DNA of 64,000 nt, taken from NCBI GenBank assembly GCA_016098155.1, contig JAAAJB010000028.1, positions 1 to 64,000 on the forward strand, given 5' to 3'. Shown in pieces: positions 47,831 to 59,515 of this stretch (its first letter is position 1; each line of letters begins with the position of its first letter). Made by a program: the position numbers and the translations under genes. The DNA comes from Actinomortierella ambigua. Its lineage: Eukaryota > Mortierellomycota > Mortierellomycetes > Mortierellales > Mortierellaceae. The notes beneath the pieces are model-generated. The model was not told where the DNA came from. It did no database searches and was given only the letters and a program-made list of their open reading frames with translations.

Positions 47831-48939
47831 TGTATAAACACACGCCTTCATTTTTCCCACAGCATGCCTGCATCAACAGTGCCTTGGTGGAATGTTCGGT
47901 TCACGAGTTATGAAAAACGAAGGCCGAGGGTAGTCTAATGTTTGCTGGGATGTAGGAGAAAAAAAATGCGGGGTTGCAGAAACCATTTTGGGAGGGAGAG
48001 GGTGGACGAACAGAGGACCATCGGGAGGCTGAACCAAATTCAGAATGGGCTTCCCGTGAGAGAAAGAGAGAAAAAGTTTTTCCTCCCTCTGGCCGTTGAG
48101 CTCTGGCGCGAAATGACTCGAGTGGTACAAATGAAAGCACGGGCAGTTTTGTGAGTAGATCCTTACTCACGCCCTTCGTTCCTTTCTCACCCCCTCCACC
48201 CCCCCTTCACAAACAAACGTTCTGGACACAAGACACATCCAGCTACACATCCTTATTCCCCACCTTACCCCGGCCGCTTGTTCCTTACCTTCAAACAGAG
48301 ACCCGCCAGGCTGTTGACTCACACACCACACCTCCCACATGGATCAAAACTCTAATAATCAGCCGCTTTGGACTGGACACCGAACGGCGCGGCAACACTT
48401 CGAGACAGCCTGAATCATGTCTGCCTGACCAGATCAATGTCATGATGCCTCACTATTGTCCTTCTCCAATGCCCAATTGAAGGGTCGTGCTGCCTTCTTC
48501 TTCCTTCCTTCCTTCCCCCTCTCGCCCTCTCTCTTTCTCCCCAAGCATTTCTAGAGCATCTAGCCCCTGCAAGAAGGAACCTAATTTTTAGCAAGCGCAA
48601 CACATGGACTCAACAAAATATAATACAATGGGGGGGGGGAGAAAGTACCGGGGTGGGCGTATCCCCTCTCATCCCTTCACTCTGCGTGCTTATGGTATGC
48701 TTTCTGGCGTGCCTCTTTCCTTTTCTACAAGGTGTTTTTCCGGGGCACATCCAATAGGATAGCCACATTCTTCGTAAAAATCAATAATGCTTTACCCCTT
48801 TATTCTACCTGGTACGATATGTATAAACCCGTCTGCATGAAAGCTAGCTTTCACTTTGGTGCACGAAAGGGCTTGGTGTACACACACTCTTTTGAGGGCT
48901 AAAGGATGGCAGAAGAGACAGCTCTTTACTTCTCACAGC
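47463..48939. other. Convergent 3' region between PRMT1 and the Mg2+ ATPase
   Basis: About 1.5 kb between two stop codons with T-runs (47802-47820), GT-repeats and CT-rich blocks. No frame with recognisable content. The distance is large for a convergent pair, so an undetected non-coding transcript is possible, but nothing in the sequence supports one. Confidence 0.55.
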
Positions 48940-51900
48940 TTAGAACCAAGTGCCAAACACACGGAGGTAAATCATCTTGGCCACTTGGGTAACAAGGCAG
49001 TAGCAGATGAGTGCTGCGACGAGATAGCTATAGTAGATACCGGGAAGATGCACCAGGCTAATCAAGCTGCCAAGACCAGGGATGTAAGGCAAGGCCAGCA
49101 CCACGAGGGCCACGATCAGTGAGCCGGCAATCAAAGGCCAGGCAGCCACAGACTGGACGAATGGAATCTTGGGCGTGCGGATCATGTGCACGACCAGCGT
49201 TTGCGAAAGTGCGCCCTCGGTGAACCACGCCGTCTGGAAGAGAAGCACCTTGAGCGGATCCTCCGTGGTCTTGATGTCAAAGTAGAACCACATAAACACA
49301 AAGGTCGTAATGTCAAAGATGGACGACCACGGGCCGATGCAGACCATAAAGCGCAGGACCGAGCGGACAGACCACTTGTGAGGCACCTGCAAAAACTCTG
49401 GGTCCATATGGTCCCATGGGATCATCGTCTGCGAGAGATCGTACAGCAAGTTTTGGGTCAAAATCTGGATCGGCAGCATCGGCAAGAAGGGCAGCCACGA
49501 ACTGGCGACGAGAATGGAAAAGACGTTGCCAAAGTTGGAGCTGATGGCCATGACAATATACTTCATCGTATTGCCAAAGGTCGTACGGCCAAGGAGAACC
49601 GACTCGGCAATGACCAGCAGTGACTTTTCAAGAAGGATCACGTCCGCCGACTCCTTGGCAATGTCGGTGCCTTCGTCCACAGAAAGGCCCACGTCCGCCT
49701 CGGACAAAGCCGGCGCATCGTTGATACCGTCGCCCAAGAAGCCAACCACGTGCTCACGACGCTTCAGCGCACGAATGATCATCGACTTTTGCAAGGGGGT
49801 CAACTTGGCAAAGATGGTGCCGCGCTCGGCTACCTCTACAAGGGCGTCGTCGTCTAATCCGTTCAGGTCATCGGTGGTGACGATCGACTTTACTGGTAGG
49901 TCAATCTCTTTGCATACTTTGGCACACACAGCAGCCGAGTCGCCCGTCAGGACTTTGATCTCGACTCCGAGAGAGATCAGCTCCTTGATCGCAGGCGCTG
50001 CAGTCTCCTTGGGAGGGTCGAGGAAGCCGATGAAACCAGCAAAGATCATCTCGCACTCGTCCGCGATGCCAAAGTTGGCCCTCATCTTCTCGGTAGGCTT
50101 GAAGGCAACGGCAACTACGCGAAGACCATCGTCATTGAGACCCTTGTTCATCTCCAACAGTCGCGCCAGCATCTCGGGCTCCAGTGGCTGAATCTGGTCG
50201 GCCGACACCTCTTCGAGCGTGTCCAGCGCAGAAGAGTCGACCTGGTTGGTGCTGGGAGTAGAGGGAGACGACATCTGGATATCACTGGAAAGAGGATGAA
50301 GGCCCTTGGGGACGACAATTTTGGTACAGATCGACAGCATTTCGTCCACAGCACCCTTGGAGATGATCATGTAGTTGTCCTCCTGCAGGTTCTTGAGCAC
50401 AACCGACATGCGGCGGCGAACAAAATCAAAGGGAATCTCATCCCACTTTTCAAAGCGGCAAGCCAAGGTCAAGGATGTAGGAGCAAACACGGGTTCTTCC
50501 TCGGGATGGGTGACAGACTGATAGATGGGCAACCTGGACGCTGTCTTTTCAAAGTACTCAACGACAGCCACGTCCAGCAAATTCTTGAGGCCAGTTTGGA
50601 AGCGCGAGTTGAGGAAGGCCAGCTGGAGCGAATGGAGTGACGAGTTGCCATGGAAATCGAGATGGCGAACAAGCACGACTTTGTTGTCGGTGAGTGTGCC
50701 AGTCTTGTCAGTGCAAAGGACGTTCATCGAGCCCAGGTTAATGATCGCATCCAGGTTCTTCACAATGCATCGACGCTTCGACATGAGGTAGGCACCGCGT
50801 GCAAGGTTGGCATTGACGACCATGGGAAGCATCTCGGGAGTTAGACCGACAGCCACACTCAATGCAAACAGGAACGCGTCTTTCCACGACTCGTGGACAA
50901 AGCCATTGATCAGCAGGACAGGGGGAATCTACAGATCGCAAACACAAGTAGTAGATATATACAAGCAAAAAAAAATTAGTATCTTGAGGTGCGGCGAAAG
51001 GAGGCTGTCCTTCTCTCTGGCCATATTCTCGAGGCTAAGGATTTTAAAGCTTACCATGAGAGCCATGACAATGAAGAAAACCCAAGAGATGCTTCGGACA
51101 CCCATCTGAAAAGCATTCTCTGGGCGGCGCTTGGAGAGCTCTTTCGCCATCGATCCAAAGAATGTGGCTGAGCCAGTCTTGAGAACAACGGCCGTTGCCG
51201 TACCAGATACAACGGAGGTTCCCATAAAGCAAAGATTGGGTTGGCTCAAGTCAGCATCTCCGCTGACACCCTCGTCCCCTGTTCGAAAATGGCGGATGCC
51301 AAGGATGGATCGCAGGCGAATACGAAGACGCTCTGCGAATGACAGAGGCGAGGCAGGCAACGTAGCAGTGGTCTTGGATGCATGTGCAGACTTCATTTCC
51401 ACGGTGCTGGCTGTGGCCGGGACGGCAGCATCGGCCATGCGATCATAAGATGACAAGTGATCGTCGTTCCTGTCGGCGGCAGTGTCGGAAGAATGAGCAA
51501 TCTTCTCTACAGGCATGGCCTCACCAGTCAGGGCAGCCTGGGAGACAAAGAGGTCCTTGGACTCGATCAAGCGCAGATCAGCTGGAATGAGATCTCCAGC
51601 AGAAAGCTCAATCCAGTCACCTGGAACAAGATCAGTCATGGGCACATCCATCTTGACAGTGGCATAGAGCGCCATTTTTTGGACATCCTCCAGTGTCGGA
51701 TCGCGATCATCCGGGCATGAATACAAGCGCACAACGCGCACCTTGGTAGAGACAAGGGACTTGAGGGCTTTCGCAGCCGTCGCAGACTTGAACTCTTGCC
51801 AGAAACGGAGAGACGTCGAGAGCACCACCATAGCGTACATGAGAATGCAGCCCTTCACATCGTCTGTAAGGAGCGAGGCTGTTCCCAAGATAATGAGCAG

Positions 51901-52164
51901 GATATTGAAAGGGTGGATAAAGGCGTGGAAAAGGAGCTTGTACCACGTCTGTTCATCACCAAGGCGAACAATGTTGGGGCCGTTGAGCGACCTCGCATTG
52001 TCCGCTTGCTCCCTGTTTAAGGGCAGAAGAGCAGGGGCGGGAGCATTGAGTTCGAGTTGTCCAAAAGGATACTCGATCACAATGTCCCCGCTCTGGTCAT
52101 GAGCATGAGTGGCACTTGCTAGAGTAGGGGTGGGGCTGGTGGTTGGGGGGTTCATTTGGGGCAT
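48940..52164 (-). CDS. Magnesium-transporting P-type ATPase, P3B (MgtA/MgtB) type
   Basis: Exons (minus) 52164-51055 and 50928-48940 join in phase 0 to 1032 residues. P3B pumps import Mg2+ at the expense of ATP and are best known from bacteria. Seen in order: cytosolic Pro/Thr-rich head; TWYKLLFHAFIHPFNILLIILG (M1-M2 start); actuator loop PGDWIELSAGDLIPADLRL and LTGEAMPVEK; M4 SVAVGLTPEMLPMVVNANLARGA; phosphorylation motif CTDKTGTLTD with Asp about 444; TGDSA; GDGINDAPAL; then the subfamily hallmark QNLLYDLSQTMIPWD in M6. A polar insert of about 80 residues follows TGEA. The start at 52164 was preferred over 52284, whose extension looks like UTR. The membrane (plasma or vacuolar) cannot be told from the sequence. 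Confidence 0.95.
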
Positions 52165-53467
52165 CTTGAAGAGGTTTTCAGGGGGGCTTGCCGGCAGACT
52201 AGAGATTGAAGTGGATATGCGAGAAGTATACAGACGAAAATGGATGAGAGAGTGGATCCAGATGTAGTCAACGGGAAGCGCCATCCACTACCGGCTGCTG
52301 CGTGTCCTTTACCTGCAGCATGCAGAAAAAGAGTGCTTTGGAAAGGGCCAGTTGGTGGGCAATCGCCTTGGTGCTCGGCGATACAAATGGAAGGGGGTTG
52401 GTCGACGCCAATTCTTGGATACAGGAGTGCTGAAGCACAAGGATGGAAAAAGGGAGGAGGGGTGGGTTTCAACATTAGGGGGTGGACAGTTGCTCGTTAT
52501 ATAGATCTTGGGGCAACGCGGCGCAAGAGAGCTTGGGCCTCTCAGGTAAGAGGTACATTGCCAGATGGATTTTATTGGTCAAAATGTCTGAGTTGGAGCT
52601 CAGAGTTTCGTTCAAAGTTTTTTCCTGTTGGTCAAGGCATTGTTCGTAGAGTTTTTTTTTTCGCTAGTAGTTCAAGTTGTTGTCAGCCCTCTCTACGAGT
52701 CGTTGATGAGGCATTTTTTTTATCTTGTTATCGTGTTGACGGCCTCCTGTGCTTGTTTGTTTTTTCACTTTTATCTGTTCAATTGTGCCGCCTCACTCAG
52801 TTGTTTGTTATTGGCGAGAATCTTGAGTGTAAAATGATAGATCCTGGAGCGACACTCTCCCTAACGCCCACAACACCTTGCTGCGGTAAGGAGGTGTGGC
52901 ACACGGTGTCAGTGAGGAAGCTGAGACAAGTTGTCATTCACATTGCACGTGGGGCTTACGAAGTCGTAGTGCTGCGTTGGCTCCGGAGAAAATATGTAGC
53001 TTAATCAAAAGGATGAAAATAGAAAAGGCAATAAAGTGTAGACAAGGATTCCCCAAGGAATCGATCGGTCTATCCACTCTACCCATGTTAGTATGCATTC
53101 ACGCACTTGTCAAGAACAGTGACGCCGGAACCTTTATCTCATCTCTTGGACCCTAGTCAAAGTGTCGGCGGAAGGAGATGTGTACGTACCCTCACGTTGA
53201 TGAGGAAGTTTTTCCGCATCTTCAACAAGCTGCCGCAGAATATGTCGTTGGTGTCTGGGCTCACCAGAGGGTCGTGAAGAGCTCTGAATATAGCCATGTA
53301 CGACAGGAATCTGTGTAGGCAGGTTGAACACGCTTTCCTTTTTTGGAGGTATTGAACTTTTCCAGATTGTGTCCCAAGTGGCGGCATGTATGATCACGTG
53401 CTGGCAAGGCTCGAATGACTTTTTGCCAATGAAAGCCATTGTCTTCCATGTAACCCTCTCTCCCTCC
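52165..53467. other. Divergent intergenic region between the Mg2+ ATPase and the GDPD gene
   Basis: About 1.3 kb holding both promoters. A 254-codon plus-strand frame (52240-53004) crosses it but has no recognisable domain and biased cysteine/tryptophan-rich content, so it is not called. No other feature seen. Confidence 0.55.
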
Positions 53468-55025
53468 ATGTCCACCAGGAAGCAGATTCTCACGTTAGCC
53501 TCCAACCGCTCCAACCAGCTCCCTCTTGCCGTTGGGCACCGGTAAGGAGCATTTGAAGTCTAAATATATTGACGACAAAAAAAAAATGTCCGCTATGCGA
53601 GGTTGTTCCATCTGTCACTGTTCTCGTATGCAGTGCAGTGTGGGGGAAAAAAAATCCTCCCTCGAATCTTCAGGGTCAACCCCACATCGAAAGAACCCTC
53701 CCGTCCAACCAGCGATCTTCATTCCTAACGCCTAACTAGAGGTGCCTCGGAACAATGGCCAGAAAACTCAATGTTGTCCATGATCCAGGCCGTGAAGGAC
53801 GGAGCCGACGGTCTTGAAGCAGGTAGCCGGCTTGTTTTGCGTGTTTTCTGCCGTGCACACCAGTCTATTTGCCGAAATAGTGTCGGCCTCCCTCCGCGCT
53901 AACACATCCTGCCCTCATGCATTCATGAACCAGATCTCCATCTGACATTGGATGGAGAGATTATAGTCATGCACGACCCCTCCCTAGACCGCACCACCAA
54001 TGGCACTGGGTACATCAAAGACAGGCCTTGGCATGGCTACATAGACGGTCTCACGTCGAAGAAGGAGCCTCACGTCGGGGTTCCTCGTTGCTCGGACGTG
54101 CTTGCTTTTTTGGCCCAGGAAGGCAATGAGAAAGTATGGTGGAATGTCGATATCAAGGTAACTTTTGCTCCCACCCCCCCTCTGTCCATCGCTTGATAGA
54201 TTTTCTCACCAACCACACCACCGACAGCGAAGACAGGTCTGCCCGACAGATGAGTAATTGAAGCGTGGACCAATGCGGATCGTTGTTGCCTGCGCATGGA
54301 CTTTCTTTTTCACCCACATCCCCTGCGCACAGTGCGCCAAAAATAGTGACACGAAGCTCACTAAGTCTCTGTCTGAAACTATTCATGTCTTTCCCCTCGT
54401 GTCCACCCCCAACCCACCACCCCCCACGCACACGTACACAAACACACCATCACGTTCCCTCATGTACTAGATGAACAACTCGCCTACCCTGCTAGCCAAA
54501 TTTGCAGAGTTGATCAAGGACAAGTTTCCGCACCACGACTTTTCCAACCAGATTGTGCTGGGCATTTGGCACCCAAAGTTCCTTCCTGCTGCCGACCTTT
54601 TCCTGCCTAAATTCAGTCGTATCCTCATTGGATTTAGCGTTTCTATTGCTCGGGAGCACTTCCCCCCCGCGGTGGTGGATGGCTATAGCATGAACTTTAT
54701 GGTCCTTTGCACTCCAGAAGGCCGAGCCTTTATCAAGGAGATGCAGGCCGCTGGGAAGCCTGTTCTGATATGGACCGTCAACGACACAGCTGAGGCGCGC
54801 GAAGCTGTCGAGATGGGTGTTGACTATATCTTGACGGACCGGACCAAGGTGTTTCACAAAGTCCTTCATGAGTATGAGGCGCTTGGACGCGAAGAGGTTC
54901 GGCGGAAGCATCAGCACGAGCGCTTTGATACCTGGGGCCGCTTCTTCCGTTACTCTCTCTGGCGGACCCTTATCTGGGCTTTCCTTACTATGAAGTTTAA
55001 CCAGGCTACGAAGCAGACGGAATAG
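53468..55025 (+). CDS. Glycerophosphodiester phosphodiesterase (Pgc1-like phospholipase C)
   Basis: Exons 53468-53541, 53740-53822, 53934-54157 and 54471-55025 give 311 residues. GDPD enzymes cleave glycerophosphodiesters; the short fungal type with a C-terminal hydrophobic end (yeast Pgc1) degrades phosphatidylglycerol. Catalytic elements are complete: VGHRGASE with His24, PENS with Glu33, GLEADLHLTLDG with metal ligands Glu51 and Asp53, and VMHDPSLDRTTNGTG with His66; then WNVDIK and, near the end, WTVNDTAEAREAVEMGVDYILTD. The last 25 residues (FRYSLWRTLIWAFLTMKF) form a possible membrane anchor. The first intron splits VGHR|GAS. Substrate is inferred from size and tail. Confidence 0.93.
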
Positions 55026-55628
55026 AAGAGCAGGGTGGGGGGCATACCAGCTAGGGTATTTATTTTGTTTTACTTTGATGAATGGTACATCACAAAGCTG
55101 TCTGTGCGAATGATTTCTTTTTCGTGTGTGAGCGTGGACAAAGGGGCCGCATCGAGAAATTGCACGAAATGCTCAAAGGTGCTCAACCCCGATGACACGT
55201 CCAAATATTGTCCAGCTGACAGATCGACGCCCGCAGTCCGAGAAGAAGGCTGCATGCGAAGCAGTATGTAGGTTCTGCGGTGGTATGATGTCTTCAAAGT
55301 TGGCTAGAATCAGGACGACACTGATGTTTTCCCTTGTGTCTGTGTCACTAGCACAGAGTTGTACAGTACAGAGACATTCCAAGGCGTCCCTGAATCACTG
55401 TAGATCGAGCTCCGTGAGGGCAGGCCATGATGAGGAAGGAGGCGCAATACTATGGCTGGGTCTTTGTTTTTTTCGGCACACAAGAATGGATACGCCTCTT
55501 TCCTCCTTCTTTATTTTTCTCTGCATCCTACCGACTTGGACTCTGCTCCCTGTCGTTCTTTTGCTCATTGCACATTCTTCATTCCATTCAATTTGCATTT
55601 CATCCTTATTGTTAAAGTTTGACCTACC
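55026..55628. other. Intergenic region between the GDPD and GT69 genes
   Basis: These 603 bp separate two plus-strand genes. They hold the GDPD 3' flank and the GT69 promoter; a T/C-rich stretch (55497-55600) directly precedes the GT69 start. No gene is seen. Confidence 0.6.
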
Positions 55629-57980
55629 ATGTCGCGTTACACCCTCCTCGCTTCAAACGCCGCGGGAAGCAACAATTCGCAGGATCTGCATCTCGAGCCA
55701 AGAGATAGCCAAGAGAGGGACCCGGAAGATCTGCGGGAGCCCTACAAGGCACCTGCTCTTACAGACTCTCAGCGGCAGCTCATTGGATTGCTCGTCTTTA
55801 TCTGGATGTTTTTTCTCTATGTTACTCTCCGTTTCATGGTCAGTATAGAAACCACAAAGAAAATCGTTGGAGGCCAAAGGGGGTCATCTGGTCAAAGCAA
55901 TCAAACGGGCCACTTAACCTCTCTCTCTCTCCCTTTGTCAATGGTATAGGAGGCAACAAGTCTAGGGTACCGTCCGTCTCTGTTGGCGACGACTAATATT
56001 CTGCTCGACACGCCAGATCTCTATCATGACCTGACGATGCCACTTCTGGAGATGGCCAACCGCACAAAGCTCATCACCCGTCGCTGTGGCACGCGAGCAC
56101 TAGCACCCCACCTCCTGTCGTTCCTCGACCCAGGTCAACTCTTGACGGTCCAGTGCCCTCCACCTTCATCCCCCTCCTCAACTCCAGGGGAAGATACGGA
56201 TCAAGTCAATAGCGACGGGCAAAGACAAAGGGGCGCATGCATCGCCAAGGACCTCATTGCTCAACAGCAGGACCACCGCCTGTCCCCTAGCTCTCTGCTC
56301 ACTGCCCAACCTCCTCCGCCCGCATTCCCACCGCGCTACTTGCTTGCCTTGCTGGTGACAAACAACGCAGCCAGGATTCTTCCCGATTTGCTGACAAGAA
56401 TCCTGGAGGTCATGGCGATCCTCGGCCCAGAAAACTGTCATCTGTCCATCGTCGAGAGTGGAACGACGGACAACAGTCGAGACCTGCTCGAATTTGCAGC
56501 AAAGTTCTTGACAGAGCACAACGCGCGACTAGATGCGAGCCACTCCAACACAAAGCACCAAAGGCAAGACCCAGCCATTGCTCCAGAACAACTTGTGGAG
56601 GATGCAATGCGAAAGATTGAGTTTACGCTGGTGACACTTGGCGCCCACGACCGCTCGGCGGACGAAGACTCGAACGCATACTGGAGCCGGTTGCGCAAGC
56701 GAGTTCTGGAACCCCTCACATCGTCACCGGCAAACCTAGTGGCGCTCCCCGGTACCCCATCATGGCCACAATTTAACAGCGTTGTCTTTGTACAAGAGGC
56801 TCTGACCTGTGCAGATGATATCCTTGAAATGATCTATCAGAGTCACTTGCAGGACGCAGACATGACATGCGGAATGACTTGGATGATGTCTCCGCGTAAA
56901 GAACCACCGGTGTTCACCTTGAAGACGGGACAGGTAAGGAATACGTCTCGCTTTGCCAAATATACTAATCCTGTTCGCCTGTTATCCCCGTCTCATCCCG
57001 TCCGTCCTCTCATCTCACTAACTGATCCTCTTCCCCCCCCCCTACTCCTGCCCTTTCCCTTCTTCTCCCTCTTTCTCCTGGTCTTCCCTCCTTCCTGCCC
57101 CTTCCCTCCCCCCTTGGAACGATTTTTTACGAACTAGTCTCCAAGAGATATCCTCGGCGCACCACTCACTGTGCCGTTAAAGTCCATGTCTGCCGACAAG
57201 GACACAATGGACATGTTCGAAATGCGACATCCTTTCCAAGCATCATGCTGCGACTGGCGACAGGGGGCTGTCGTTCGGGCCGAGATTTTGATGCAGCAGG
57301 CACCCAAGGAGGAGGCTTCGGAAGCGTCAAAGTGTGAAGATCACGTCGATGTCGACCTAGCGTTCTGTGACCAACTTTCCCTATGGCACAAAGCACAAGC
57401 CTCAGCGCAGCTCTCTCCCTCTCCCTCGCCCTCTTCCCCATCAGCACTACAGACGGATGCCGATCTAGGACACACGACTGAAAATCAAACTAATCATGCA
57501 TCCGATTTGGAAGGGGAGGAGGGGATTCCTCGGGTCGTGATTATCCCACAAGCGGTATGGGTCCCAGGCGAGCAAGAGTATGAGATGCTGGAGACTTTGG
57601 ATGCCGAGGGGCTATGGAGCAAGACGGATCAAGAGCACCGTGATGAAATCGAGACGCGCCTGATCCGGGCGAGCCATCAGCACACGTATGGGTACCGCAA
57701 GTCTGCTGCTCATTATGAGTATGCGGCGCGGCCATCTGCCGAGTCGGTCGATGAGGAGGGTGACCCTAAAGGAGATGATATCGATGGAGGCGAACAGCAA
57801 CAACAGCAAGAGCAACAATCGGAAGATACATCACCGCCACTGACACAAATTGCAGGGAGTCGACTATTACGCAGCAAAGTGGCATTCGGGGCACAGGATA
57901 TTGAGCAAGGCAATGCCGTGAAGGCGAAGAAGGAGCAGATCATGACGTGGCGCGCAAGTAGTCTTTGTCCTAACAAGTAA
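55629..57980 (+). CDS. GT69 alpha-1,3-mannosyltransferase, CMT1/CAP59 family
   Basis: Exons 55629-55838, 55950-56933 and 57138-57980, all phase 0, give 678 residues. The family (Cryptococcus Cmt1, Cap59) transfers mannose in the Golgi, for cell-surface glycans. The protein is type II: a cytosolic head of about 48 residues, one membrane segment (LIGLLVFIWMFFLYVTL, about 50-68), then the lumenal domain. Family text: LLALLVTNNAARILPDLL, LSIVESGTTDNSRDLL, FNSVVFVQEALTCADDILEMI, the acidic DADMTCGMTW, SPRDILGAPL and HPFQASCCDWRQG. Two long variable linkers (about 190-225 and 480-530) and a C-terminal Gln/Glu-rich tail interrupt it. Acceptor sugar cannot be read from the sequence. Confidence 0.9.
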
Positions 57981-59515
57981 TAGGTTTTCAGCTATGAATG
58001 CTTTTTTTTTTTTTGGATTGCACCGCCATATCTGAGGAGGTCTGTGGTGGGGTACATGGAATATTGGTTGTGATACACTGCGTTTCGGTACATCGTCGCT
58101 CCAAAAAGTGTCCATGAGCAATGATCGGAAGGTATGAGTGCGGGGGTCCTCCACTTGATATGCAACCAAATAGAAAGGGGGGTTGCTCCTTCATCTTGGC
58201 GTCTTGTCCTCATGATGGGCGGATACCCATCCACGTATTGGTACTCTCTTTAGTCTTTTTTGTTTCAACGATTCTAGGATTATCCGGACGTGTCATCGCC
58301 GGCATTGACTAACCATCTCCGGGATCTCGAGTCGGCTAGCCAGCCACCTATCCTCGTCCTAGTCAGCAACAACTTTAGCTCTTTTTTTTTCATTCGCATA
58401 TGGCTTTTATGATCCAGTCTGTAGCAGATCAAAAGCAGCGTTATGGCGGATGCATGGGTCCAATCTCAGTTTGTTAAGCTACGATACTCACCCGCGCTGA
58501 AGCTGGGTTGTGTGACTGGGGTGGGAGAGAAGGGGGGACTGAGCACGAGAGAGTGGATGAAGGTTTGGGTGAGAGATCTCACACCCGCCTATCAACGTTG
58601 CTGTTGGGGGGTCAGAGAGAGAGAGAGTGTGTGTGTGTGTGTGTCGCGCGGGAAGGTTTCGTCATTGCGAACTTGTGGCATTCATCCCGTCAGCACGCTT
58701 TCCTCTCTCCCTCTTCCTCCCCTCTTCCTCGCCTTCTCTGGGGGCATTGCATCCATTGTCCTTTTGCTCTTGTCCTCTGAGGCTAATCGCGCTGAGCTGC
58801 ACCTTTGGCGGTAAACGACCCTGACCACCCCCCTCCACTGCCCCTCCCCCTAATCACCAAGTGCCCAACCAAGGGCTGAAGCGCGCATCAACCAGCCATT
58901 CAGTTATCTCCACAGCAATCATTGGAGACTGACACATTCATGAGCTACAAACACACATGCCTTCTACCACGCCCCCACCACATCTCCTCCATGCCATCTC
59001 GCCCATTCGAGTTTTCGTTCTTTGTTCAGTTCCTGGCGCACACTTCTTTCAACTTTGTTGTTCGGCGCAAGAGCTAGAAGACGCGCGTTTTCAACGTTCA
59101 GCCTCCCCCAGCAGCCCAGAACGGGTAGAACGGGTGCGCAACCTTCTCGTGTTCCTCCTCTACCTTGCTTACCCCCCCCCCCAGGAAGCACAGGAAAACA
59201 CGCTATGATATTTATATCGCGCCTTTTGTGCACACCACGAGGGAGAAAACGCTGGCGAGACCAAGGGAGGGGATGGGGCAATGCGCCCTTATCTGCATTG
59301 CTTTGCAGCATACTTATGCTCTCTCTTTCTTTCTGTTTTTTCTATTTCTTTCCCCCCCCCCATCCCCCCTTCCTCTTTCGGGGCCCTTCTTTTCTCTGCC
59401 TTTCGTTGAAAACCAACGATCGACGCAGCATCATCCATCTTATCAAGCTTTTACTTCTTTCTCTTGGGTGCATTGGAAAAATTAATCGCGAATTCCGCCT
59501 CATAGACCTTCGACC
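57981..59515. other. Intergenic region between the GT69 and three-RRM genes
   Basis: About 1.5 kb with GA/GT-repeats (58615-58644), C-runs (59168-59182, 59350-59375) and T/C-rich blocks. No frame has recognisable content. It should hold the promoter of the RNA-binding protein gene. Confidence 0.6.

Noticed and set aside
52165..52284. N-terminal extension of the Mg2+ ATPase to 52284
   Set aside because: The 40 extra residues read like untranslated leader; MPQMNPP at 52164 is the more ordinary start.
52240..53004. A 254-codon plus-strand frame between the Mg2+ ATPase and GDPD genes
   Set aside because: Composition is irregular (Cys, Trp, Arg and Phe runs from T-tracts), it overlaps the likely 5' UTR of the ATPase on the other strand, and no family or splice structure supports it.
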